Of a stretch of 64,000 nt of DNA, positions 45,927-57,400 are shown in pieces. The position numbers and the translations under genes were made by a program. The notes under the pieces were generated by a model, which saw only the letters and a list, made by a program, of their open reading frames with translations, did no database searches and had not been told where the DNA came from. Origin of the DNA: Clarireedia homoeocarpa (lineage: Eukaryota; Ascomycota; Leotiomycetes; Helotiales; Rutstroemiaceae); NCBI GenBank assembly GCA_001465935.1, contig LNKV01000037.1, positions 552,341-616,340 on the forward strand. Reading direction: 5' to 3'. Every line of letters starts with the position of its first letter. The stretch's first letter is position 1.

Positions 45927-47658
45927 CAGGAGGCTCCAGCTTTCAAAGCTCACAACATATCTGCATCTGGGTGCATGTCTGCGGCAAGTTTAAATTCATA
46001 TTAAGCAAAGAGCCCAGGTTGTCCTACTCATACAAATAGTCCTTCCCACTCTAGGTGGCCAAGTAGAACAGTGCAATCAATCAGCCTGGATGTCCAAGCA
46101 GGCACGCTAACACGCAGCCAAGGCTGAATACCGAGGAAAGCTCGTAGCTTCAAAGTAATTCTTCTGTCTGAATGGCTACTTTCATGACAAATTGCATTTT
46201 GGAAGCAACCTGTTAGATAAAGTGACTTAATTAACCTATCTAAATCTATGGGAACAGGAGTCCTTTATGGGCATCCTGAGTAGTGATTTGGTAGGCTTTT
46301 GTAGGCCCAGAATCACGCAATTCTATGACTAATTTAAGGTAATAAAACATGAGGGCATTCGGATATTAACTTGTGTGGACTTCGGATGACAATCAATTCG
46401 GACGCTTACGGCTTTTACACAACCCGATAGGCCGAAAATACATAAAACGGCATATGATCTATCCTTCTAGCATCTGTAGTTATATTAAACAACTAGTCTG
46501 CGATTCCGCCATCCACGACAGAAAGATTCGTAGTGTGTGTGTGGATGGATAGATAGATTTGCGACAGAACCAGCAAGCGCCATCTCGAGAATTTGTAACA
46601 AGCATCCACTTCCCCAGAAAAAATGCTTGAAGAATAGCAAAACAAAACACAGCTTCAACTCCCTAGTCTGCAGCGAGGTTGGTTGCGGCGGGGCTTGTTT
46701 TCAAGTCCATTTCCAGCCCATTTTCTATCTATATACGACAGTTATGTATCCTTCCTTCCTTCCAATAGACCTTTTCGTAAAGTTAAAACTTAAAGAGCTC
46801 GCCCATGGATGGGGGGGGGGGGGGGCTATATAGCTTTCGATACGTGCATATATATATATACATCCTATAGACCTAGTTATCGTAAATATAGGCCCTTTCG
46901 GAGGGTACCAGATCGTAAGTTACCAGACATGGTAGCGGATGGTGGCATGGCGAAGAAAAAAGCAGGTGACAGGTAATTATGGTATTATGATATGAGGTTG
47001 TCTCTTCTATGAAAGATGACATAAGAAAAACAGTATTTATCCAAGAGAATGAGCTCTCGAAATAACGAGAACATAGAGCAGAAATCAATAGCCAGCCCGC
47101 GAGCCATTACATAGCGAAATTCATGGGCTATCAAGATATATACATCTTGTTAGGTTCTTTATAAGATTACACATATCGCATCTATCTGCACAATGACAAT
47201 TGCCCTTATGTCTAAAACAAGTTAAATATGGTCATCATACTAGGTAGGTATCAATCAAATTATATACATCGAAACTAATAAGCCATCAACCAGCCCGTGG
47301 TGATCATGACCACGAAAAAAAAGAAGCGTGCCACTGATCCCCCGAGCTCCTCCTTTTCTACACCCCCATAATATATATTCTATACCCAACAAACAAAGAG
47401 AGCACTTGTGCATCTCTATCCGACAATACCATCAACAATTTACACAACAACAAAAAAAAAAAAGCACGTCATTCATTTTTCATCGAAGGGTTGGTATGTT
47501 CCTCCTCTCCCATCGAACCAAGCAAAGCAAGATATTTCTATATGCTCATGTGCGCGCACACAACACATTTATGTACCCATCTAATTTCTTCTTTCCCTTT
47601 TTCCCGTTCTCCTAAGTAAAACCATTGAACGCCGGGGGTATTACTCCAAAATAGATGA
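45927..47658. other. 1.7-kb region without a gene, with G15 and TA tracts
   Basis: Lies 3' of both flanking genes. Holds G15 at 46811-46825, a TATATATA run near 46850-46859, and A-rich tracts near 47450. No coding signal is seen. Confidence 0.6.
46811..46825. repeat. poly-G tract of 15 bases
   Basis: Uninterrupted G15. Long G runs are rare in this window; length may be assembly-sensitive. Confidence 0.9.
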
Positions 47659-49119
47659 TCATGCGGAAACCAATCCTGCCGCAACATCGGAAGGAGCATT
47701 ACCCAGGTAACCCCAAGATTGTTCAGCATTGTAAAGCTCGGCTGAGTTGGTCTTCCAATAGTCATTGAATGTACTGAACAAGAAGAGATTGGATGGGCTG
47801 GATGAGAAGGCAGACTTGATGGCGGCGATAGCAGTGGTTTGAGCATCCTTAGAGACAACAGCCTTGTCGTGAGAAGTTCCGCTTGCTGGCCATCCGGTCT
47901 CGGAGATGACGATTTCCATATTAGGGTTCGACAGAAGTTTTCTCAATTCGGCGATTTGCGTGGTAATGAAAGTACCAGCGCCGGCGGCATCGGTGTTGGT
48001 ATCGAAGAACGGATGGCAGTTAACGGCACAGTAAGCAATATCGGGATTGTTGCAAAGAGCTGGGTACGATTTCGTAGCCGCCAAAGTATCGACCGAGACA
48101 ATGTCGCCAGTGTAACCAGCAGCTCTGAGCAATGACTTCGCAGTAGACACAGCACCGGCAACACCGGCAACATCAGTGACTCCGTTGTTGACCCATTCAT
48201 TTCCTACAGAGATAGTAGTAATAGTGCTCCAGTCACCATTAACGGCTTTGATAAGAGTGTTGGTATCGGCGCTAACCGAGTTGAAGTTGAAGAGACCAGC
48301 AAAGATTTTGAATCCATACTTCTTAGCAGCAACTACGCCTGTGGTGATTTGGTTACAGTCAACACCATACAGACGAACGGTAGAGTAACCCGAGGGGATG
48401 GCTGCGAAATCCGCGTTGACTTGATCTTGAGACTTACAAGCCTTGTCAGCCATGTAAGGAGAGTAAGCGAAACCCCATCCACCAGAACTGGCAGCGACCG
48501 AAGTAGCATAACTTGCTGCCGAGGAGGTTTTAGATGACTCGATCACTGCTGCGGTGCTTGTAGATGACTCGACCACTGCTGCGGCGCTTGTAGATGACTC
48601 GACCACTGCTGCGGCGCTTGATGTCGCAGCCGATACCACAGCGCTTGCAGAATTACCAGCAGAGTAAGCAGCAGCGGTTTGAGTTGCGGCACTGGCGACC
48701 GACTGAGCGGAGGATTTTACGACAACAGCAGAAGAAGCTGCGGGCACCTCGTAAGTTGAGCTCGAGGTGCTCGAGCTGAATGCGGCAGCAACGACAGTAG
48801 GGCCGCCTGCATTGGTAATAGTTGTGGCCGATGTGGTGGTGACTGCTCCACCACCGATGGTTTGAGTGGTGCTGGAATAGGGAACACCTGCAGTGTCCAC
48901 ATAGACGATAACCTCTGGAATTTCGGTAGCCTCAACATAAACCGTATCAATAACCGTAACAAGATCTCTTTTCTTGTGAAGGGCACGGTGGTTGTGACGA
49001 TCTGGCACATACAATTAGTCAAGTTCGGCGCGCGCGAATGAGGACCACATACTGTATGGTTGAGCCAAGCTCAATTGGAGAAGGGAAAACCCTGCAAAGG
49101 ACAAAATAGCCGTCTTCAT
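47659..49119 (-). CDS. GH17 cell-wall beta-1,3-glucanase/transferase (Scw4/Scw10 type)
   Basis: Two exons (49119-49053 and 49001-47659) give 470 codons. An N-terminal signal peptide (MKTAILSFAGFSLLQLSLAQ) is followed by a Lys-Arg Kex2-type site in RALHKKRD. Residues about 90-185 are a Ser/Ala/Val/Thr linker likely to be O-glycosylated, with a decapeptide repeated about three times. The GH17 domain fills the rest: FAYSPYMADKACKSQDQVNA, VRLYGVDCNQI, the acid/base Glu in SVGNEWVNNG and the nucleophile Glu in VISETGWPASG. Such enzymes remodel beta-1,3-glucan in the wall. The start is set by the signal peptide, which is reached only by splicing the 51-nt intron. FKS1, which makes the substrate, lies 5 kb further on. 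Confidence 0.94.
48533..48622 (-). repeat. 30-bp coding minisatellite in the GH17 linker
   Basis: Three 30-nt units starting GATGACTCGA on the plus strand, with two base differences in the first. Each encodes a decapeptide of the form ESSTSAAAVV on the minus strand. Confidence 0.85.
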
Positions 49120-50216
49120 TTTGGAATAGAATATCGAGGAAGAATAAATTCGGTATAGAAGCGCGCGTAGAAAGTTTCTATCTATCTGTGACCGAGCAGC
49201 AGTTTAGGTTAGTAAAAGAAGCGGTAGAAAAGAGAACGACAACGTTGGAAGGAAACTGGATAGGATCGAGGTCGAGGCCAGACGAGCACCTCTCGTGCAT
49301 GGGGAAAGCTTCATGGTCTATACAATGTCGACTTTGGATCTAGATGCCTTTGCGACAGACACCGAACAACACATGCGCAAATGGATTACAACGAACCTTG
49401 TCAATAGGTGAAGGAATGTGAGGCGACGATGTTGCTTCTAGGTTCGATGCAAGGAATGAGCAAAAGCGCACGGCGATATTGCAGCTGTATTGTTGTTGTT
49501 TTTTTTTTTTTTTCCCTTTCCAACTTTTGGGGTATGTAAGATGGTGGACTTTCTTGTTCTGGCCAAGAGAGCTGGGAATGGAAGAATGAATGAATGAATG
49601 AATGAATGGATGGATGTGGTTGAGATAGATTGGCGAAATCAAGTGCGGCTTTTGAGGATGTTGTAGTAGCAGCTGGTGGGTAGGTAAATGAAAGACTTTG
49701 AATGGATCTTCAGTCAATTGACTTTGAATGGATCCTCAATCAATTCAATTGGTTTCAATTATTCCGACTTTTGGTGTGGAGAAATGAGCGTAAGAGTAAG
49801 TAAGGTAAGGGTAAGAGAGAGAGAGAGAGATTGAAATTGGAAAGAACGAAAGTCCAAGTGTTTTTTGATTTTTTGTTTGTTTATTGATGACCAGCAATTC
49901 GACCAGGGCAGCGATTAAGGTTATATGAGGGCAGCGTTTAAGGTTATATGAAGGAAAGTCCAAGGCAAGCAAGAGCAGATGATTTGTCGAGGTGAGCAAC
50001 GAAGCGGAGACACGTTCGATTAGTTGGATGAAATGGAAGATAAAGTATACGAAGGAATCCTTGAAGGCGTGAGCGAGAAGTCCTTGAACCCTTGAGCGAG
50101 AAGAAGTCTAGAAATTGCACAAGTTTCTTCCGCCGTCTCCACACTGGGCAGACAAGACAAGACAGACAAGACAAGACACACAATACTGTACGAAGTAGAA
50201 AGCAACGAAGATGAGT

Positions 50217-50262
50217 GAGGGCGAGGGCGAGGGCGAGGGCGAGGGCGAGAGCGAGAGCGAGA
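50217..50262. repeat. GAGGGC/GAGAGC hexamer repeat
   Basis: Five or so GAGGGC units run into GAGAGC/GAGCGA units. On the opposite sense a CTCGCTCTCACTCG-type tract lies about 200 bases downstream. Confidence 0.8.
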
Positions 50263-51502
50263 ACGGACGAACGTTCGAAGGGATCAGGGGTTTCAGATAC
50301 TTTCGAGCGTAGTCGAGGATTAAGCAAGCGAAGATTATTACATGCACCATCCAGCAGAATGCCTTTGCTATTGTTCTCTTTCTCGTTGCTTTGTAAATAT
50401 TTCATTATCCTCATCTTATCCTTATCCTCACTCTCGCTCTCACTCGCACTCGCACTCTCACTCTCACCCTCCTCCTCTTCCTCATACCAAGCATTCCCAA
50501 TCTGCACAAGTAATCAAGCCGCGACCGTCGAGTGGAACTCCCCCCATCCTTTAATCTCACAGGATGCAATCCCAATCCCCAATCCCCAATCCTAGACTTA
50601 AAATCTAGCCCCAAGCGCTGGAGAAGAAGAATAAAGAGAAGGAGAAGGACAATTTACGCACTCATCCCGTCCAATCCCGGTCTTTTTACCGGCAGATGCA
50701 TGGATTCATTGGATTCATGGATTCATAGATCATAGATTCATGGATTCATGGATTCATAGATCATACTACTCTCCTTTCGTGCTGGACTGACCGACCGTTG
50801 CAATCAGGTACCAGCAGCCGGTGATTGGTTCGTTCCCAAATGCCGATCCGCGTAAGGCTCGGTGTCGCTCGTCCAACTGTTCTGCAATCTAATCTTCTAA
50901 TCTACAGTACGTACCCAAGTACTTCCGTATCAGGCTAATGCGACGGTTACGTCCGATGAAGGCTTCCCGTCCTTACGCTCTTACCAAGTAACTCACTTGT
51001 ACTTTGTAAAATCTCCCATCCACCCAGCCACCCAGCCAGCCGTCCCGCCGTCCCGCCCGTCTTCCATTCCAGCCCTTCCAGAACCTCCCCAAACCCAGCG
51101 GCGGTGTAGAGCCAGCTACCTACCTACTTCCGTACCCACACTCCACTCACTCGCTGTCTTTCGTAGAGGTCTCCCCTCCCATGCATACAGTACTATCCCA
51201 ACTTACAAAGTATATTTACTGTACTGCAGCGGCATCACCGAAAACACAAAGAACATCCATCCATCGATGAATCTACCCGGTAAAAGAACGAATAAACGAG
51301 CGAACGAACGAATGCACGGAACAAAGTTGAACAAAAACTACTGTAATAAGACAAGACAAGACAAGGTGACGCGGTGATTGATTGCTTGATTGATTGATTG
51401 ATTGATCTGGAAGAATCCATACTGGCACAGTACAGCACAGTACTGTATTTCCACTTTCGCCAGTCTGGGCCAATTCTCCCATATGACGCTGCTGCTGCTG
51501 CT

Positions 51503-51550
51503 GATGATAACCATGATGATAACCATGATGATAACCATGATGATAACCAT
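51503..51550. repeat. 12-bp tandem repeat, 4 perfect copies
   Basis: GATGATAACCAT occurs four times head to tail, just after a GCTGCTGCTGCTG run. Confidence 0.95.
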
Positions 51551-51941
51551 GATGCTTCTAGCCCAGAGACCTCGACTGGTAAAAGTTCATTTCAACTTTT
51601 AACCATGTATGCAGGAAAGCGTCATGTTATGTATGCATCTACCTTCCACCAAGAGCATTCATATCGGAAGAAACAACAATATGTAAAGCGTTAAAGAATC
51701 CATCTTCATAATAACCTCCTTCCTCCCCAATCATCCACATACATACTGCATACCTACTTACAGTACTAAACCTCACACTATACAGCCCTCTCATTCATAA
51801 CCACTTCATACAGAATTATTATACATTACAATCTTAACACCACCCCCACCCCCCCAATCAGATCCTCATCTCTCATCTATCATATGCAAATGTCGACATG
51901 CATGCAGAAAACAGAAACGCCGTCCCAATATCATCTATCGT

Positions 51942-53793
51942 CTAAGCAGCCATCGGCAATGCCAATTTAGTACTTGCTTTTCTCGTCAAAACTTTCGTAA
52001 TGGCATGTCTGATAGTGACACCGGCCTTTTCAATCTCCTTCTTGGACAAGCCCGTGGTGATGCACACTTTCAGCGCTGGCTGCAATTTCCACTCATCCTT
52101 CTCGTTGCCGTTGTTGTATACCGGCATGCTCTTTAGACGCGTGATAAGGACGCCGTTTGCAAGAGTCTAATTCACTGAATGTTAGAAAGTCTTAAAAGCC
52201 GAATGAAGTGGGCAAGGGGAAGCATACCTCGTCAACACACTCTTGCAGAATCCTCTCTTGTTCCTCCAAGCTATAACGTCTAGAGTTCACAATGTCCGGC
52301 TTAAGCACAAGCAACATAACCGGGTTATCGATAGAACTAGTGCAGTGCACCCAATCACTCCTTGGGTCAAGCTGAGCTCGCATAGCCTTGATATTCTCTC
52401 GACATTGGACCAGGACCTCAGGATTGGTTTGCAGCATGTTCAAGGTTTCGCTAGCAGTCGTTGCAAGCATAGCCGGTAGAGCAGCAGAGAAGGTATACGA
52501 AGCAGCGGTAATACGCTGATGCTCAACGACATCATTCGATCCAGCGCAGAAACCACCTCCAGCACATAAAGGTCCGGCGAGTGATCCAATAAGCATATCC
52601 ACTTGCGAGGCATCAACATTCTGAGCTTCGGTAAGACCGCGGCCAGTTCGTCCAAGAACACCAAATGACCACGTTTCGTCGAGCATGAGGCGGAATTTGT
52701 AGCGGAGCTTGAGTTCAATCTTGTAGATCATTAGCTATCAATTCTTCACGGCAGGTTTCCCGGATACTTACAAGCTTAGGCAGGTCGACACAATCGCCTA
52801 CGTTCTCGGAGAGCGCCTCGGTTACAATGAATCTTCTGGTTAACGGTCTCTTTGCCTGTTCCTTCACCACCTTTTGTAGAACCCGCTCCAAATCTTCCAT
52901 GTTGTTGTGATCGTAATATCTGACTGTGCTTCTCGAGATCTGTAACCCTTTTCTGATAGAGTAATTGACTGCACGATCCGCTACAATGATGTCGCCTCTT
53001 TTGCAGAACGCAGGAATAACACTGGAAATGGTAGAGAACGCATGGGCATAGACAATGCAGCCTTCCGTGCCCAAGCAAGATGCAATGTCCGCTTCCGTCT
53101 TCATGTGAACATCCTGTGTGCCGTAGAACTGGGGAGGTCCACAGGGTCCTACACCATAAGTTCGAAGAGTTTGGATTGCCTTTTCCTTAACTTGTTCATT
53201 TCCGACAAAGTTGTAGAAGTTGTAGGATGCTAGATTCGTCACAGTTCTGCCATTTGAGAGTTTGGATTTTGGACCAGTTGGGCTATGTCTACGTTAGCAC
53301 ACTGCAGAGTAGAAAAAAAGATGAAGAGAGAAAAGTACTCACCCCACAATGATAGGAAGTCTCTCGGCGTCCGCTTCTTCAAAAGGGGTCATCTTCGCAA
53401 CCAACGGTTCCGGTTGCCATTCATCCACGAGTTCATCGATCTCCTACGAAGTAAAGTATCAGCTTTCTGCTTTCTGCCCCTCACATAAACCACTTCTGCA
53501 CATCTTGAGAGGCAAAGAAAGCCGAAACAAAATGGCAGAAAAGGGGAAAACTTGTCACTCACCTCCTCGGTCAATTGCACAAAGTTTCCATTATGGGTTG
53601 CATAACTGGGAGCCAGGAGATATCGTATGAAGAAGATAACCAAAACCAACTCAATCACAGATCGCACCGGGTCATTCTGATAACTTGATTGAATGTAGCG
53701 GATGAGCATGGCAGAGCCCGGGACCTTTTGGAAAGTCGATGTGACTTCGTTCATGGAACGAACCACATAAGACTGGATCTGCTGGAGATCCAT
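51942..53793 (-). CDS. LCB1: serine palmitoyltransferase subunit 1
   Basis: First enzyme of sphingolipid synthesis, in the ER membrane: condenses serine and palmitoyl-CoA as a heterodimer with LCB2. Five exons (53793-53563, 53443-53343, 53282-52772, 52719-52228, 52166-51942) give 520 codons. One membrane segment near the N-terminus (SVIELVLVIFFIRYLLAP) is followed by the aminotransferase fold: NFYNFVGNEQVKEKAIQTL, YGVGPCGPPQFYGTQDVHMK, LDETWSFGVLGRTGRG and AGGGFCAGSNDVVEHQR. The PLP-binding lysine of LCB2 is absent, as normal for LCB1. The Cys in GVGPCGPPQFYGT is the residue region linked to human sensory neuropathy. The third intron ends at CTACAAG to keep PKLIELKLRY. Confidence 0.95.
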
Positions 53794-54468
53794 TATGGCG
53801 ATTGTCTCTTTGGATGTTGAATGTGAAGGATATCTGGTTGAGAAATAAGGTGGCAAGACTCCCGTTTCCCTTGCGCAGGAAATAAAAATGACCTGGCTTG
53901 TTTGACGATGGTTGTCGCGTCGGCCTCGCGTAACGGAATGACCGATGATTTTAAATTGGCGGCACAACACAGCACTGGGTGAGGGAGGGATTCATTCTGC
54001 TGTCAACAAGCTGTATTACAACTTTCAAATTCAATTACTAGAGCCGTATTGCCGTATTTAGTTGGATTAGATTTATCACACAAATTAATATCACCATCAC
54101 TACCTGGACACCAACTACTCAAGGATTGGCTAACCAAAAAATTATACTCATATTCATTTATAAAGACTCTGGATTATCTTCGTGCTGCCACACATTACAG
54201 CGGTAAACTGATAGCCCAAGGCGTAGAAACCTTAAGCATACCAGCATTGTTCTTAGAGGTCATTATCGGGAACCAATAAAGGAGGAAAAAAGAAAAGAAA
54301 CAAATATCTAAAGCCGTGTACCTGTACCATGCAAACACCGAAACTCAAAATCGAAAAACACGCCGCTAAGAGACGATGGCCACGCATCAATTCCAAGATC
54401 ATTTTAATGTACTGCAACCTATCCCATTCTATATTACAGCCCCAGAAGCCATCTATACAGTGCCCAGA
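53794..54468. other. intergenic region, LCB1 promoter and FKS1 3' flank
   Basis: LCB1 and FKS1 run in the same direction on the minus strand. No coding signal is seen. Confidence 0.6.
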
Positions 54469-57400
54469 TTAGAACAATCGAACCTTTGCTGCACCGGTGC
54501 TTGTTGCTGATGCGAGAGCGCCGCTTACTGCACCAGTACCAGTCTCGGTGCGGTTTAGGGTATCATTGTTGTTTTGATGGATGGGTTGCATCAGCTTCAT
54601 TGGAATGCTATTAATCAAGCTATCGGTCAAGATCATTTTGCCGGCAACGAGTGGTCCCACCAAGAGAGCAAGGAAGACGATTAGCATAACGAAATAAAGA
54701 ACTGCATAACGCCAGACACGTCTCTTGCGCAATTTAGATTGCTTCATTGAGTAAATTGGTGGACGGATTTGTCGACTAGATAGAATTAGTATAGATACAA
54801 GATCAAGGAGTTAATCAATAAAACATACCTTGGTCGGAGCCAGAAGAGCATGACAGAGTGAATCTTGTCAACCTGGGGAATAGCGATGACAGGAAGCATG
54901 ATGAACAAGATGAGATGTCCAAGAACGAAATCACCAGCAAACATGCCGAGCTCGGTAATTTTGCAAAGGAATTCACGACCGGGTTGAGTAAATGAATGCC
55001 ATCCCATGGAGTACCATTTACCAGTCCAGAAGGCAATATTGGAAGTGTCGGTCTTCAATTCCCTAGTCAGAGCCAAACAGACAATGAGCTTGTAAATAAA
55101 TCTCTGGATGGCAGCTGCAGCGATCATTCCAAGCAGCGTCTTGGCGAATACGAAACCCTCCAAGAAGAACATGATTTCAAAGGAGACGAGGCACATGACG
55201 ACAGCAGTTCCGTGAGCTATAGCAGCAAGAACTGCACCGAATTTCTTGCAGCACATGTTGAGAAGTGGGCCCATACAACAAGCCATACCGAACATTGCGG
55301 CGAGAACACCAGCATTGACAGCAATAGGAACAAAGGCCACAATACCAACGCGGATCAAGATGTTCTTGGCCTCAGGCGCCACACCGTTGTTGTGATCCGC
55401 GATGACACCGGTTTGAGAATTGATGAACAAGTATGGGATCAGGGTAACGGCAATAACAAAGATAGGACTGACAATTTCACCCATGAAAAGGTTGAGGAAT
55501 GGCGCACGGGGAACATCACCAGACATCTTCGAGGACGGATCTCCAAGAATCTTTCGCTTGTAACCCGTGATTCTGGTACGTGACAAACGGCAGTAGGCGA
55601 TCCAACTGGATGCGTGAGAACGAGAATTGCCGCGAGAAAGCCATCTAAGGTAGTCACGGTAATCGATGAAGAAGTCGTTCCAGGCGAATTGATGCGGGTT
55701 GTATAAGAATGGAGAGATACAGAGGGCCAAAAGCGTAACCCAGAAGTAAGTGAGTGCAGGTTGCCAGACAGTAACAGTAGCAAACAAAAGCATCATGAGT
55801 AATCGAGATCCAAGATAGATCGATGGACCTGCGAACCGAGAGAACAAAACACCGAATGGAATACGAGCCGTTGCGAAACCACGACCAGTACCGATATATC
55901 TAGCACCACCGAACGAGAGATCGTTTTGGAAAGAATTGGCGTAGATCTGACAGACGAATACTTCGAAGAACGGAGACAGAGAGCAGAATTGCTTGCCGAG
56001 ACGCATAGACGCACGCCAGAAACCACGTTCAGTCAACTCTTGTACAGTAAGAGGTACGAAAGAGATGAAGAAGACGATGAAAATCGAGATAACACAACGG
56101 TAGACCCAGTTAGTGATAGGAATAATGTTGTTACAGCCGGTAGGATAAAGAGGATCAGTGATCGGAACGTTGGTGTTGTAGTCACACTCAATAACTTGGT
56201 TGCGGAGGGCACCCAGGTTGATCAAGCAGATCATGAACAAATTAACAGACAACATAATGAAAGTGTTGTTCAGATGGAAACCAGGATGAGCGTAGTAGAA
56301 AGACAAGAAACGATCGATGGGGAGTTGGGTTCCGAGGTAGTAGTACTCTCGAGAGAGCATTTGCTCACCCATACCAGTTCCAATCTTTGTGGTGAAGTTC
56401 AGAATTGAGCCAAAACCAAGATCACGACCTTTACCACATTGGTAGTACTCGCAATGCTTTATGCGACCACCACGAAGAAGAGCAGTCATACCAATGTAAA
56501 TATCCTCATTCAGATGGAGACCCTTTTGAGCTTTGGAAATACCACCACGAGTTGTCATGAAAATACCGTTCAGGAAATCAGGATGTCCGTAATGAAGCTT
56601 TCCACCAATAGTAGCAAGCGTACGTGCGAAAAGAGTACCGAATGTCTGTTCCTTTCCGGCAGCGACGTCACCGAGGATACCAATATTTTCAGAGAAAATG
56701 TATTCACGAGCACCTAAAATAGCGACAGGGTTGGTCTTTGGGTTGACGACACCAGGAGTGTATGGCGAGACATTGTCGGTAGTCATTTCCTCGAATTCAG
56801 CAAGAACACTGCGGATCTTCAAGCATTCTTCCAAATAGTTGTCTTGATTGGCGTCAATGACTTGAATGTACTCGCCACGATAAAAGATGATAGCGTGATT
56901 TTGATTGTCGGATTTTCCATCACCAAGAATTGGGTTGCCAGAGAGTTGAACACGGAACTTAGGTTTGCGCATACCGTTCTCCATAATCTCAGAGTGACCG
57001 TCGATAAGGGCAGAGTAAATGCGTGGTTCCTCGCCTTCGGCACTAGGGGCTTCCTCGTCCAAGTAGGCAATTTGAAGATCAGGGTAAGCACGAAGAAGGA
57101 ATTCAGTGTTTTCCATTTCTTCCTTCTTGAACTTGGCGTAACGTTGCATAGAAACACAGAGCTTGAACTTGCGACGGGCCATACGTTCCAATTCACGCTC
57201 GAGCTTATCAGAGTTGCCACCGAACATTTGAACGACTTCCGGATTCTCAACACGATAGAGGAGCTTGATAGCACGGCTGTAGTTCATGAAACCGGAGATA
57301 GTACGATAAAGTGTTTGAGCTCTCAATGATGCCCAGATACGAGTACGAAGGGTGTATTCCGGAGCTGCTGACTTGAAACCAATGCAGTAGAATGGAAGAT

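Larger units (their letters stand above)
49120..51941. other. 2.8-kb intergenic region rich in microsatellites
   Basis: Lies between the GH17 start and the LCB1 stop, so it should hold the GH17 promoter and leader. Repeats seen: T-rich tract at 49497-49513, GAAT repeats near 49584-49604, GA repeats near 49816-49830, GAGGGC/GAGAGC at 50217-50262, CT-rich inverse at 50430-50480, ATTCATGG repeats near 50702-50762, GATT repeats near 51378-51404, GCTGCTG and a 12-mer repeat at 51488-51550. No gene is supported. Confidence 0.6.

Noticed and set aside
51402..51602. Frames made of MITMMITM-type repeats
   Set aside because: Direct translation of the 12-bp microsatellite.
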